This document shows, in pieces, positions 9,341 to 18,758 of a DNA stretch of 39,134 nucleotides. Position numbers and translations under genes: made by a program. The stretch covers positions 1 through 39,134 of the forward strand of contig NZ_AYZC01000007.1 of the NCBI RefSeq assembly GCF_001436775.1, written 5' to 3'. The notes below the pieces were generated by a model. It was given only the letters and a program-made list of their open reading frames with translations, had not been told where the DNA came from and did not search any database. Source of the stretch: Lactobacillus acetotolerans DSM 20749 = JCM 3825 (lineage in GTDB: Bacteria; Bacillota; Bacilli; Lactobacillales; Lactobacillaceae). Every line of letters begins with the position of its first letter. Position 1 is the stretch's first letter.

Positions 9341-10744
9341 CTATTTTTCGTTTTTACGTTCACTCTTAGAAATCCAGAACATAATAAGCGGTAAAATAAT
9401 GAAACCAAAAATCATCATAGCAATTGCATACCAGTTAACACCAACAACCTTGCCGTTAACAACGATCCCAAATTGTACTTTCCAGTTATATTCAACTAGC
9501 AGGAAGACAACTAACAAAATCGATAAGATCGGCACAATAACATCGGTCCATGCACTCTTAGGAGCATCAAGTACCTTTTCTTTGCTCTTACCACAATAGA
9601 ATTGGATAACAGCTAATGGCACAACGATGAAACCTAAGAATCTTACCATGGCACTCAAAGTGATGAGGTTAACCATATCATATTGGAAAGCCATCGGAAT
9701 TAAGATTGCTAAAGCAACAGAAATAAAGAACGTTCTAATTGGGAAGTCATTCTTTGTTCTCTTCGTTAATGCCTTAGACATCTGGTTTTCACGGGCCATT
9801 GCTTCTAATATTCTTGGCGCATTAAAGCTGGAAGCAACGTTAATCCCAAACATGGAAACAAGTGCTCCAACTAAAATGAAGTCGCGTAAAATTTCATTCT
9901 TAAAGATTGCGGCAATAGCAACAACTTGTTTAGTTGTCATAAGTGCCCTTGGATTAACCAACATAGCAACGGCCACAACTCCAATATAAATTGCAGCGAT
10001 TACCAAAATAGCAAGAGGAATTGCACGTGGCAAATTCTTTTCCGGCTCTTTCATATCTTCTGAACCAGATGCAACTGATTCAAATCCGGTAAATGCATAA
10101 AAAGCAGAAACAATTGCCATAACAAAACCGGTAGTGGTCAAAGTTGGTACAATCTTTTGCCCATTTTGGGTAATTTGGTCAACTGTGTTCAGATTGTGGG
10201 AAACACCCGTAGTAATAAGCAGAACCACTCCAGCTACAATAATCAAAACCAAAGCAGCTAACTTACCAATGGTAGCTAGGTTCATTACATACTTAACAAC
10301 CTTTTGTCCAAATAAGTTAATGAGCGTAATTAAAGCCATTAAGATCAAAAAGCCGATCGTTACACTGAGTGTATTGTTAGGATCGCCACCAAAAATAGAA
10401 ATGGTGGATTTGATTACCCCAACAGCCATAACCCCCCAAGCTACACTAGCTGAGAAGTATCGCAGTACACCCATATAGAAACCAACTTTATCACCAAAAG
10501 CAGCTTTAGAATAGGCATATGCCGCCCCAGATTTTGTAACATACTTAGAAGCTGCAGCAAATGAAATTGCTAAGATCGAAGCAAATATGGCTGCAATTAA
10601 GTAGACAAGTAGTGACTTGCTGCCTGCTTGACTAACAACACTACCAGGGGTTAAGAAAATACCCGAACCGATAATGGAGTTAATAGCCAAGAAGACAATT
10701 GACCAAAAGCCTAATTTATCCCCCGCTTTTGTATTATCATTCAT
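9341..10744 (-). CDS. APC-family amino acid permease
   Basis: A 467-residue polytopic protein with about 12 membrane helices. The N-terminal APC signature (GFWSIVFLAINSIIGSGIFL) has the helix-I glycine-rich break that binds the substrate amino and carboxyl groups. Helix VI is marked by AIVSAFYAFTGFESVASGSE, typical of the superfamily. It follows the C26 hydrolase gene by 18 bases on the same strand, so the two are probably co-transcribed. The product would import or exchange the amino acid or amine linked to that hydrolase's substrate (inference). Specificity cannot be read from sequence. The cytosolic tail is basic (SKSERKNEK). Confidence 0.85.
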   Translation of the reverse strand: MNDNTKAGDKLGFWSIVFLAINSIIGSGIFLTPGSVVSQAGSKSLLVYLIAAIFASILAISFAAASKYVTKSGAAYAYSKAAFGDKVGFYMGVLRYFSASVAWGVMAVGVIKSTISIFGGDPNNTLSVTIGFLILMALITLINLFGQKVVKYVMNLATIGKLAALVLIIVAGVVLLITTGVSHNLNTVDQITQNGQKIVPTLTTTGFVMAIVSAFYAFTGFESVASGSEDMKEPEKNLPRAIPLAILVIAAIYIGVVAVAMLVNPRALMTTKQVVAIAAIFKNEILRDFILVGALVSMFGINVASSFNAPRILEAMARENQMSKALTKRTKNDFPIRTFFISVALAILIPMAFQYDMVNLITLSAMVRFLGFIVVPLAVIQFYCGKSKEKVLDAPKSAWTDVIVPILSILLVVFLLVEYNWKVQFGIVVNGKVVGVNWYAIAMMIFGFIILPLIMFWISKSERKNEK

Positions 10745-10762
10745 TTTAATTTAATTACCTTC

Positions 10763-11491
10763 CTATTTTGCGTTATTAATTACGAATTTAAACAGGTTGT
10801 TCATAAAGGCGGTATCAGGATTACGGTGCAGCATTTCTGGATGCCATTGCACACCAATAACCGTACCTGCCTTGTTTTCTACTCCTTCAGGCACACCATC
10901 AGGTGCAACTGCAGATTCAATTAAATCTGGTGCAACCTTTTTAATCAATTGGTGGTGGAAGGAATTAACCATAAAGTCCGTCTTACCAAGTACTTTAGCA
11001 AGTTTAGTACCCTTCTTAACCTTCATTCCATGAGTAGGTAAAGTTGGAGTATTACCCTGTTCATGTTTATAAGTCAATTCTTTACGGTAGGAGATATCTT
11101 GATAAAGACTACCACCATGAGCAACATTAATAATTTGTGCGCCACGGCAAACACCAAGTACCGGAATCCCTTTTTCTTCGGCTAATTTAAGCAAAAGCAT
11201 GTCAAAATGGTCACGTGCAGGCCAAGTTTCCCCAATCTTAGGTAATAACTCTTCACCGTATAAATGCGGATCAACGTCGTGGCCGCCAGAGAGGATCAAG
11301 CCTTGAACATGTTCAAGTTGACCTTTGATTACGTCATCATCCTCAATAACCGGAATAATGTACGGAATACCACCGTTTTGGACGACTGAATCAACATAAT
11401 CTTCATTAACATAGCTGCGGCGATATCCGGGGAACATGCCACCACTATCAATAATTACGGATCCTGCGATTCCAATAACTGGTTTAGTCAT
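10763..11491 (-). CDS. Gamma-glutamyl-gamma-aminobutyrate hydrolase family protein (peptidase C26)
   Basis: The 242-residue protein has a class-I glutamine-amidotransferase-like fold. The nucleophile elbow GVCRGAQIINV carries Cys115, and GVQWHPE supplies His217 and Glu219, completing the triad. LILSGGHDVDPHLYGE is the oxyanion/GG loop typical of PuuD-like enzymes. These cleave gamma-glutamyl amides, such as gamma-glutamyl-GABA, to glutamate plus an amine. No synthetase domain is attached, so a free hydrolase is likely. It is first gene of a two-gene unit with the APC permease downstream, suggesting uptake and salvage of a gamma-glutamyl compound. Confidence 0.85.
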   Translation of the reverse strand: MTKPVIGIAGSVIIDSGGMFPGYRRSYVNEDYVDSVVQNGGIPYIIPVIEDDDVIKGQLEHVQGLILSGGHDVDPHLYGEELLPKIGETWPARDHFDMLLLKLAEEKGIPVLGVCRGAQIINVAHGGSLYQDISYRKELTYKHEQGNTPTLPTHGMKVKKGTKLAKVLGKTDFMVNSFHHQLIKKVAPDLIESAVAPDGVPEGVENKAGTVIGVQWHPEMLHRNPDTAFMNNLFKFVINNAK

Positions 11492-11569
11492 TGTCTTCCT
11501 CCTTACTTACTTTTTATATGTAACGTTTATATTATAGAAAAAAGGTTTAATAAAGTACAATAATTTAAC

Positions 11570-12946
11570 TTATCCTTTCCTATGCTTAATTACATATACC
11601 AAAGCAGTAGCGATTAATACAATTGCACCAATTGATACGGAAAGACGGGTTTCAGGATTAATAAACATGAAAATAACGATTATTGTTAGCATTAACAAAG
11701 CAAAATAATTTGAATACGGATATAAGGGCAATTTAAACGGATGTTTTTTCATTAATTTTGGATTTTTCTTACGGAAGTTCAACTCTGCCAGCAAGATTAC
11801 AAACCAAGATACCATCCCCGGCAGAACTGAGGAACTATAAACAATAACAAATAAATTTGCCAAAGACTTGTTTAGGTATTGCACGATCACATTTAAAATA
11901 AAACCGATAAAAATACCACCGGTAATACCCAGAATCGCATGACTGGGAACAACTCGGTTAGAAACATAACCAAAAGTTTTAGGCGCTTCATTATCACGAG
12001 CTAACTTATAAAGCATCCGGCTTGATGAATAGATTCCTGAATTAGCTCCTGACAAAGCTGCTGTCAACACAACAAAATTAATGATGGAGGCTGCCGCAGT
12101 AATTCCTACTTTGGCAAAGGTCGTAACAAATGGCGAGCCGATTGAGCCCAACTTATTCCACGGATAAATGGTTACGATAACAAAAATTGCACCAACGTAG
12201 AAAATCAGAATTCGCCAAAGAACGGACTTAACCGACTTGACGATCGCTTTTTTAGGATTAGAAACTTCACCGGCAGAAATTCCAATTAATTCAATTCCTT
12301 CATACGAACCGGCAACAATTGCCATTGAAAAGAGAAAGCCTTTAATTCCGCCGGTAAAGAAACCACCATGAGCCCATAAATTGGAAAAGCCTATTGGGTG
12401 GCCACCATTACCGAAGCCAAATAAGATGACCATAAAACCTAAGATAATCATCAAAATAATGGTAACCACCTTAATCATTGCAAACCAAAATTCGAGCGTT
12501 GCGTAAGCCTTCGCACTGACTAAATTAGCCAATAACAAAAATAGGATAACAACTACACCGGCAATCCAATCAGGACTACCTTTCCACCAAAAACGTAAAT
12601 ACTGGGTAGTTGCTACCACTTCTGAAATACCAACAATCACGTACTGAAATACGTTAGCCCATTCAGCTAAGTAACCAGCAATTGGATGAACATGTTCTGT
12701 GGCATAATCAGCAAACGAGCCCGTTCCAGGATCAACGTAAAGCATTTCACCTAATGCCCGCATGACGATATACAGAATTAGGCCGACAAACATATAAGCC
12801 AACAATACAGAGGGTCCGGTCCACTTAATTGTTGAACCAGCTCCCATAAAGAGGCCTACACCAATCGCTCCTCCAAGGGAGATCATTTCCATTTGTCCAG
12901 CTGTCATCGACCGCTTTAAATGTGGTGCTTTATTATCTTCACTCAT
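11570..12946 (-). CDS. APC-family amino acid permease (AAT/GABA-permease type)
   Basis: About 458 residues and 12 helices. The start MSEDNKAPHLKRSMTAGQME leads into MISLGGAIGVGLFMGAGSTI, the hallmark of the amino acid transporter (AAT) subfamily that includes LysP, ProY and GabP. GSYEGIELIGISAGEVSNPKK marks helix VI and its loop. I choose ATG 12946 because AAGGGAGGGA lies at proper spacing, whereas an in-frame GTG at 12964 would put that ribosome site inside the gene. It is monocistronic and upstream of, but 78 bases from, the C26 gene. The substrate is unknown. Confidence 0.85.
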   Translation of the reverse strand: MSEDNKAPHLKRSMTAGQMEMISLGGAIGVGLFMGAGSTIKWTGPSVLLAYMFVGLILYIVMRALGEMLYVDPGTGSFADYATEHVHPIAGYLAEWANVFQYVIVGISEVVATTQYLRFWWKGSPDWIAGVVVILFLLLANLVSAKAYATLEFWFAMIKVVTIILMIILGFMVILFGFGNGGHPIGFSNLWAHGGFFTGGIKGFLFSMAIVAGSYEGIELIGISAGEVSNPKKAIVKSVKSVLWRILIFYVGAIFVIVTIYPWNKLGSIGSPFVTTFAKVGITAAASIINFVVLTAALSGANSGIYSSSRMLYKLARDNEAPKTFGYVSNRVVPSHAILGITGGIFIGFILNVIVQYLNKSLANLFVIVYSSSVLPGMVSWFVILLAELNFRKKNPKLMKKHPFKLPLYPYSNYFALLMLTIIVIFMFINPETRLSVSIGAIVLIATALVYVIKHRKG

Positions 12947-13027
12947 AAAATCCCTCCCTTTCACAAAAAATAGATTATTTCAAAAAGAAATAATCTATTC
13001 CAATTTTCATTATTAAAAATATATCAT

Positions 13028-13777
13028 TTATTTCTTACTTTTTCTTTCTTTAACCCTGTTATTCATATACGCAGTGGCTATAACTACTACAACGATAAAA
13101 AGCGTCCAAAGTACTTTTTCAAAATTAATTGGGCCAAATAATGGCAATGTACCAACTATTTGAATAACAAACAAACTAGTAGTAATCCAGGTTAACTTGC
13201 CACGATAAAACTTTAGCCAATTAATAATTGCGTAAACAATATCCAAAAAAGCTAAGAGTAAAATACCGTAAACAAAGACAATTTGTGCCCATTGCGGCAT
13301 AAGCCAAATCATCGTCCCACTAACTGCCAACATAAGTACAAGTATGAGTGAGGTATAGCCCACGACAAAGCTTAGAACTATCCGCAACAAAACTAGGATT
13401 ACGTCCCAGCCATCCTGAAAGCTGCTTAAGTTAAAATAAATCAATCCCAAAACAGATGGTGCGGCGAACAACACTGCTAATAAAGAGGCGGCAACAGGCC
13501 CGCCATCGATCATCCCCAATGGCATATCAGACATTGTCTGTGAAATGGTAATAATTAAGTTAATTACCAAAAGGCAGTCTAAAATGATTTTTATTATTCT
13601 ATTCTTATCACTAAACCAAAAAGCAATTGCGGCAAGCAAAAACAGAATTCCATATACTATGGAGATAGCTTCGCTGCGGCCATTCCAATCTGTAAAGAAT
13701 ATTACCCCCGCAGAAGCTACAGCTAATAACGTTAAAACAACTTTTACTGTAATATCAAACGTTTTATTTTTAAACAT
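13028..13777 (-). CDS. Hypothetical multi-spanning membrane protein
   Basis: The 249-residue protein is almost entirely hydrophobic, with seven or eight predicted helices starting at residue 8 and a basic C-terminal tail (NNRVKERKSKK). No motif is recognised. The frame has normal lactobacillal codon use and a start at ATG 13777. A weak ribosome site (CGAGGAATAAT) precedes it. It lies alone between the Clp ATPase terminator and the permease. The function is unknown. Confidence 0.6.
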   Translation of the reverse strand: MFKNKTFDITVKVVLTLLAVASAGVIFFTDWNGRSEAISIVYGILFLLAAIAFWFSDKNRIIKIILDCLLVINLIITISQTMSDMPLGMIDGGPVAASLLAVLFAAPSVLGLIYFNLSSFQDGWDVILVLLRIVLSFVVGYTSLILVLMLAVSGTMIWLMPQWAQIVFVYGILLLAFLDIVYAIINWLKFYRGKLTWITTSLFVIQIVGTLPLFGPINFEKVLWTLFIVVVVIATAYMNNRVKERKSKK

Positions 13778-13828
13778 ATTATTCCTCGTTTATGTAAATA
13801 CCCTGTCTATTATACAAAAATTGGACAA

Positions 13829-13863
13829 AAAAAGAGGTTATCCACATGGGAATAACCTCTTTT
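13829..13863. terminator. Terminator after the Clp ATPase gene
   Basis: A strong stem AAAGAGGTTAT / ATAACCTCTTT with a loop of about ten bases lies 32 bases past the Clp stop codon. The minus strand has a run of seven U after the stem, so it terminates the leftward Clp transcript. A plus-strand U tail is also present. Confidence 0.9.
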
Positions 13864-13893
13864 ATTGTGTTTTCAGACTTATTTAGTTAATAA

Positions 13894-16008
13894 TTAATCT
13901 TTATCTTCTTTTTTGTCTTTTTCAGCGTCGTCTTTCTTAACCTTTTCTTCAAGATTTGGAGAAATATCCAAGACAGACTCACCGTTTAAGTACAAGTGCT
14001 TATCATCAGCTGTGAACTTAACGTTATCAGTATCTGGCTTTCTCATAATTAGCTTAGCAATCGGAGTCTCAAGATCTTGTTCAACAACCCTTCTTAATGG
14101 ACGAGCACCGAACTTCTTGTCGTAACCCTTTTCTGCCAAGAATGTCTTAGCTTCAGGAGAAACCTCAACACTGACATCTTTCTTAGCCAGAACATCGGAC
14201 ATCTTCTTAAGGTAGATATCGATAATCTTAGTCATATCTTTCTCAGTCAATGAGTTGAATGGTACGATTGCATCCAAACGGTTCAAGAATTCAGGTCTGA
14301 AGTATGTTTCAAGAGCCTTGATCAACTTCTCATGGTCAACTTTACCGTTCTTAAGCAGTTTATCGGAATAACCTGCGTTGGAAGTCATGATCAGAATAGT
14401 ATCCTTAAAGGAAACAGTTCTGCCTTGAGCATCAGTTAACCGACCATCATCCATAATCTGCAGTAATGCGTTGAATACCTGTGGGTTAGCTTTTTCAATT
14501 TCGTCAAACAAAATCAAACTATATGGTTGGTGCCGAACTTTTTCAGTTAATTGACCACCTTCACCATAGCCTACGTAGCCTGGTGCAGAACCAATCAACT
14601 TGTTAACAGCCATCTCATCTTGGTATTCAGACATATCCAAACGGATTAAGTGCTTTTCACTACCAAATAATTGGATAGCTAATTGTTTAGCCAATTCCGT
14701 CTTACCAACACCGGTAGGACCAGTGAGTAAGAATGAACCAGTAGGTCTGTTATTATCTTTAAAGACTTGCTTACGAGCAATAGCATCGGTAATTACATCG
14801 ATAGCCTTATCTTGATCAATAACAACTTTCTTCAAGTTCTTAGCCAAGTCGGCGTTCTTCTGCCCCTCATCAGCATGAAGTTCACTCATCGGGATCTTAG
14901 TTTCCTCTTCAATCAAAGAGTAAATATCCTTCTTAGTGACAGTTGGTGTATCAGCACTCTTATCAACATGTTTAAGGTCGTCTTGTAATTTATCGATCTT
15001 CTTCTTTAAATCACCGGCTTTATCGTAATCTTCACTCTTAACCGCATCGGCTTTTTCAGATTTCAGAGACTTAATCCGTTTCTTGATACCATCTTCGTCA
15101 CGTGGTGCAGCTGTCAAAGACTTCTTAGCACCAGCCTCATCCATCAAATCGATGGCTTTATCTGGTAAATAACGTCCTTGAATATATCTTTGTGACAAAG
15201 TAACTGCAAGTTTCAATGCGTCATCATCATATTTTACGTGGTGGAAGTCTTCATACTTCTTCTTCAAGCCTTCCAAAATCTTAACCGTTACCTTAGATGA
15301 AGGTTCTGGAACTTGAACTGGTTGGAACCGACGAGCAAGAGCTGCGTCTTTTTCAATTTCTTGATACTCACTGGTAGTAGTAGCACCAATTAACTTCAAA
15401 TCACCACTAGCAAGTGCCGGCTTCAAAATATTAGCAGCGTCACCGTTGTTATTTTCAGAGTCAGTAGAACCTGCTCCCATAATGTTGTGTAATTCATCGA
15501 TAAAGAGAATGATGTTAGGATCTTTCTTAGCTTTATCAATGACCTTCTTCAGACGCTCTTCAAAGGACCCACGAAGACTAGAACCTGCAACCATATCGTT
15601 GATATTAACTGCAATAATGTGCATGTCCTTCATCTTTTCAGGGACATCACCCTTAGCAATTTTTTCAGCTAAGCCTTCTACGATAGCAGTCTTACCAACA
15701 CCGGCAGGACCAATCAAAACTGGATTATTCTTCTTACGTCTGCTTAAAATCTCAATTACAGCCTTAATTTGTTCATCACGGCCAATAACCGGATCATATT
15801 TATTCTTCTTAGCTTGTTCAACTAAATCAACACCAATCGGCTTGCCACCTTTACCCTGTTGTGGGCCTTGTTCAAAGCCTTGTGGTGTTCCATTAATATT
15901 ACTTGAATAGTGAATAGGAATGGAACCATCGGAGCCACCACCATTATCAAAGAAAGAACCGTTTAATTCATTAAATAAGTTATCAAAATCGTTGTCAAAG
16001 TATGCCAT
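13894..16008 (-). CDS. Clp/Hsp100 ATPase of ClpE/ClpL type
   Basis: About 704 residues with two AAA+ modules. D1 has GPAGVGKTAIVEGLA (Walker A) and IILFIDELHNI. A short UVR-like coiled coil (SEDYDKAGDLKKKIDKLQDD) follows. D2 has GPTGVGKTELAKQLA and LILFDEIEKA. It unfolds or disaggregates proteins using ATP under stress. The first 50 residues are a glycine- and asparagine-rich, probably disordered segment with neither a Clp-N repeat nor a zinc finger. The D2 loop after IMTSNAGY is short and lacks a clear IGF/VGF ClpP-docking tripeptide, so a ClpL-like chaperone independent of ClpP is possible. Start is ATG 16008 with AAGGAG upstream; GTG 16020 abuts the ribosome site. The CIRCE upstream indicates HrcA control. 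Confidence 0.88.
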   Translation of the reverse strand: MAYFDNDFDNLFNELNGSFFDNGGGSDGSIPIHYSSNINGTPQGFEQGPQQGKGGKPIGVDLVEQAKKNKYDPVIGRDEQIKAVIEILSRRKKNNPVLIGPAGVGKTAIVEGLAEKIAKGDVPEKMKDMHIIAVNINDMVAGSSLRGSFEERLKKVIDKAKKDPNIILFIDELHNIMGAGSTDSENNNGDAANILKPALASGDLKLIGATTTSEYQEIEKDAALARRFQPVQVPEPSSKVTVKILEGLKKKYEDFHHVKYDDDALKLAVTLSQRYIQGRYLPDKAIDLMDEAGAKKSLTAAPRDEDGIKKRIKSLKSEKADAVKSEDYDKAGDLKKKIDKLQDDLKHVDKSADTPTVTKKDIYSLIEEETKIPMSELHADEGQKNADLAKNLKKVVIDQDKAIDVITDAIARKQVFKDNNRPTGSFLLTGPTGVGKTELAKQLAIQLFGSEKHLIRLDMSEYQDEMAVNKLIGSAPGYVGYGEGGQLTEKVRHQPYSLILFDEIEKANPQVFNALLQIMDDGRLTDAQGRTVSFKDTILIMTSNAGYSDKLLKNGKVDHEKLIKALETYFRPEFLNRLDAIVPFNSLTEKDMTKIIDIYLKKMSDVLAKKDVSVEVSPEAKTFLAEKGYDKKFGARPLRRVVEQDLETPIAKLIMRKPDTDNVKFTADDKHLYLNGESVLDISPNLEEKVKKDDAEKDKKEDKD

Positions 16009-16041
16009 ATATGCAAACACTCCTTGTATTGGAATTTGAAA

Positions 16042-16068
16042 TTAGCACTCTATATAGTTGACTGCTAA
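16042..16068. promoter_or_regulatory. CIRCE element (HrcA operator)
   Basis: TTAGCACTC, nine spacer bases, then GACTGCTAA. This matches the CIRCE consensus TTAGCACTC-N9-GAGTGCTAA with one mismatch. It lies in the 5' leader of the Clp ATPase gene, 34 bases upstream of the start. HrcA repression with heat induction is expected from established knowledge of this operator. Confidence 0.92.
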
Positions 16069-16083
16069 TTCCTTACACTTATT

Positions 16084-16111
16084 AGTATAACAGGTTATCC
16101 ACAAAATGCAA
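16084..16111 (-). promoter_or_regulatory. Promoter of the Clp ATPase gene
   Basis: On the minus strand, TTGCAT (16111-16106) is followed after 16 bases by TATACT (16089-16084). The start point would fall just ahead of the CIRCE, so HrcA would block early transcription. I see nothing further in 16112-16226. Confidence 0.65.
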
Positions 16112-16226
16112 GTCTTTTTTGAAAAGTTTTCCACACTTTTTCAATTATTTGTGAAATAATAATTATTATGCTTATTAATGCTTATATAACAATGCTTTAT
16201 AGTGTTCACAAGATCTAGTAAATTTA

Positions 16227-18758
16227 CTACTTTTGGTACAATTCTAAGTGTGCCCGTAAATATTTTGCCGTTAAACTAGCCTTATTCCTAGAAATATCCA
16301 CAGGTAGACCTGAAGCAATAATTTGACCACCTTTATCACCACCACGTGGCCCCATGTCAATCATATAATCACTGTTAGCCATGATATCAAGATCATGTGT
16401 AATCGTAATAATAGTAGCTTTTTGATCAATTAATTTTTGGAATACCTGCAATAAAGTCCGGACATCATATGGATGTAAACCCACCGTAGGTTCATCAAAC
16501 ACAAACAATGTCCCTTTTTGGCTGCGGTGAATATGGCTGGTCAGCTTCATTCGCTGTGCCTCACCACCTGATAAAGCCGGGGTAGATTCACCAAAGTGCA
16601 AATAACCTAAGCCCATATCATGCAGTGTTTGGACGGTCTTTTTAATCCTAGGCTGATCAGCAAAAATAGCTTCTTTGAGCGCATCGTCAACGGAATAATC
16701 TAAAACATCAGCAATACTCATACCATGCCATTTAACCCGTAATACCTTTTGGTTGAAGCGACGGCCACCACAAGTTGAACAAATCTCCACCATGTCAGGC
16801 AGATACTGAATATCCATCGAAATGGTCCCAGTACCACCACAGGTAGGGCAGGCCCCCTCTTTATTATTATAAGAAAAATGACTTGCAGTATAGCCTAACT
16901 TCTTAGCAAGTGGTTGTTTAGCAAAGAGTTTACGCAACTGGGTCATAATATTGGTATAAGTAGCCACAGTTGAGCGTTGATTTTTCCCTACTGGCGTCGC
17001 GTCGACACTAATAATATTTTTAATACCAGCAGAAACTAAGTCTTTAACCCAACTTGGACTTTCTTCCTTACCTTCTTCAGCTTTCAAAGCTGGTAGAAGT
17101 GAATCTAAAATCAGGGAAGTTTTACCAGCTCCGGAAAAGCCAGTGATAGAAGTTAACCGGCCGATTGGTATCTCCGTGTGGACATTATGCAAATTAAAGT
17201 GCTTCGTAACCGAGAAACTAATTTTGCCATCCTTAAACATGTCTTTTTTATCTGCACGTTTACGGACATAAAGCTGCGCATTCCCCGTTAAATATGGACC
17301 AATATGTGAATGCGGATCCTGCTCTACTGCTTTAGGCGTACCTTGTGCAATAATTTGTCCACCTTCGCTGCCCGATCCTGGACCTATTTCTACAACCCAA
17401 TCAGCCGCAGAAATAATTGAAGTTTCATGGTCGACTACAACTAAGGAATTACCTTGATTAACCAATTCATGAAAGACCTCGATCAGACCTGAAACGTTGT
17501 CAGGGTGCAAGCCCACAGATGGTTCATCTAAAACATACAAAACACCAGTGGTTTGCGTTCTAAGTGTCCTGCCTAACTGGATCCGCTGTAATTCACCGGT
17601 AGACAGGGTATTAGCTTGCCTGTCTAAGCTCAAATAATCTAAGCCCAATTTAATTAGTGGCCGTACCTGGTGTAAAAGTTCGCCGGTCAAGTTATCAGCC
17701 AAATCCTGCATATTGGTTGGCAACCATTTTTTAATTGCTTCCATGTAAGGAGGTAGTTCATCTAAAGTAAGATGTTCTGCCTCAATGATGTTTTTACCGG
17801 CAACTAGTTGCCCCCAACGACTAGGATCGATCCGGTAACCCTTGCAGCGCGGACAAGTACTAAATTTATAAAAGGAATTAATCCGCATAAGTCCACGTTC
17901 AGATTTAGTCGTTTTACGTGAATTTTCTACGGCATTATAAGCATTCTCATAAAGGGCATTCAGATGATAAACCCGGCCAGTCGAAGACGGAATATCAACC
18001 GGTACCTTTCGCTCTTTCCCATGCAGGATAATATCTTTTTCGTGTTTATTTAATTTTTTATACGGAATATCGGTACGCACACCTAATTCACGGGCGATGC
18101 GCCACATCCAATTTCGACCAGGAATCTGCCAGGTAGCCACCGCACCATTTTCTAGGGATAGATTTTCATCGGCAATGATTTTATTATCATCAACTTGCTC
18201 TACTGTTCCCAGACCCTGACATCTTTTACATGCGCCATCGGAATTAAAGGCAAAATCTTCAGCGCTAAAAGCATAAAATTTTACCCCACAAACAGGACAG
18301 GTGATTTTTCCCATACCATCACCTGTTAAATCCATTGCCTCAGCAATCTTAATAGTAGGTGATACCTGGTGGCCATTAGGACAAACTGGTGACCCCAATC
18401 TTGAAAAGATCAGACGCAGAATATTAAAGATTTCCGTAACCGTTCCAACAGTTGAACGTACACCTGGAACCGTGGGACGCTGGCGCAAGGCTAAAGCTGA
18501 CGGAATATGGCGTACTTCATCGACTTGCGCCCTTCCTACCTGGCTGATTCGCCGGCGGGTATAAGTTGCTAATGAATCAAGGTAACGGCGCGCACCTTCA
18601 GAGTATAAAATCCCCATCGCTAGAGAAGACTTACCCGAACCACTGAGTCCAGAAATAGCAACAAAGCGGTGCAAAGGAATATTCACATTAATATTTTTTA
18701 AATTATTAACCCTGCCACCGATTACTTCAATTTGTGTTGGTCTCTTTTGATACTTCAT
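16227..18758 (-). CDS. UvrA-like ABC ATPase (short UvrA paralogue)
   Basis: The 843-residue protein has two tandem UvrA-type ABC modules. The first Walker A is GLSGSGKSS (about 37-45) with signature LSTGELQRIQLGR. The second Walker A is GFSGAGKTS with signature LSGGEAQRMKLTS. Zinc-binding cysteine pairs are seen as CPVCG..CKRCQ and CPTCGG..CSTCGG. True UvrA is about 940 residues; the shorter length suggests loss of part of the UvrB-interaction insertion, as in UvrA2-like paralogues, some linked to resistance to DNA-binding drugs. It overlaps the preceding hydrolase gene by 4 bases, so they are co-translated. Its role in repair versus protection is unresolved. Confidence 0.88.
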   Translation of the reverse strand: MKYQKRPTQIEVIGGRVNNLKNINVNIPLHRFVAISGLSGSGKSSLAMGILYSEGARRYLDSLATYTRRRISQVGRAQVDEVRHIPSALALRQRPTVPGVRSTVGTVTEIFNILRLIFSRLGSPVCPNGHQVSPTIKIAEAMDLTGDGMGKITCPVCGVKFYAFSAEDFAFNSDGACKRCQGLGTVEQVDDNKIIADENLSLENGAVATWQIPGRNWMWRIARELGVRTDIPYKKLNKHEKDIILHGKERKVPVDIPSSTGRVYHLNALYENAYNAVENSRKTTKSERGLMRINSFYKFSTCPRCKGYRIDPSRWGQLVAGKNIIEAEHLTLDELPPYMEAIKKWLPTNMQDLADNLTGELLHQVRPLIKLGLDYLSLDRQANTLSTGELQRIQLGRTLRTQTTGVLYVLDEPSVGLHPDNVSGLIEVFHELVNQGNSLVVVDHETSIISAADWVVEIGPGSGSEGGQIIAQGTPKAVEQDPHSHIGPYLTGNAQLYVRKRADKKDMFKDGKISFSVTKHFNLHNVHTEIPIGRLTSITGFSGAGKTSLILDSLLPALKAEEGKEESPSWVKDLVSAGIKNIISVDATPVGKNQRSTVATYTNIMTQLRKLFAKQPLAKKLGYTASHFSYNNKEGACPTCGGTGTISMDIQYLPDMVEICSTCGGRRFNQKVLRVKWHGMSIADVLDYSVDDALKEAIFADQPRIKKTVQTLHDMGLGYLHFGESTPALSGGEAQRMKLTSHIHRSQKGTLFVFDEPTVGLHPYDVRTLLQVFQKLIDQKATIITITHDLDIMANSDYMIDMGPRGGDKGGQIIASGLPVDISRNKASLTAKYLRAHLELYQK

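Noticed and set aside
9627-10478. Long plus-strand frames opposite the APC permease
   Set aside because: They are shadows of a strongly conserved permease gene; the low-complexity translation has no family features.
11518-11534. A cre-like TGTAACGTTTATA sequence upstream of the C26 gene
   Set aside because: It lacks the central spacer base of the cre consensus, so CcpA control is not supported.
12947-12964. GTG start for the second APC permease
   Set aside because: The AAGGGAGGG ribosome site would lie within the coding sequence; ATG 12946 has correct spacing.
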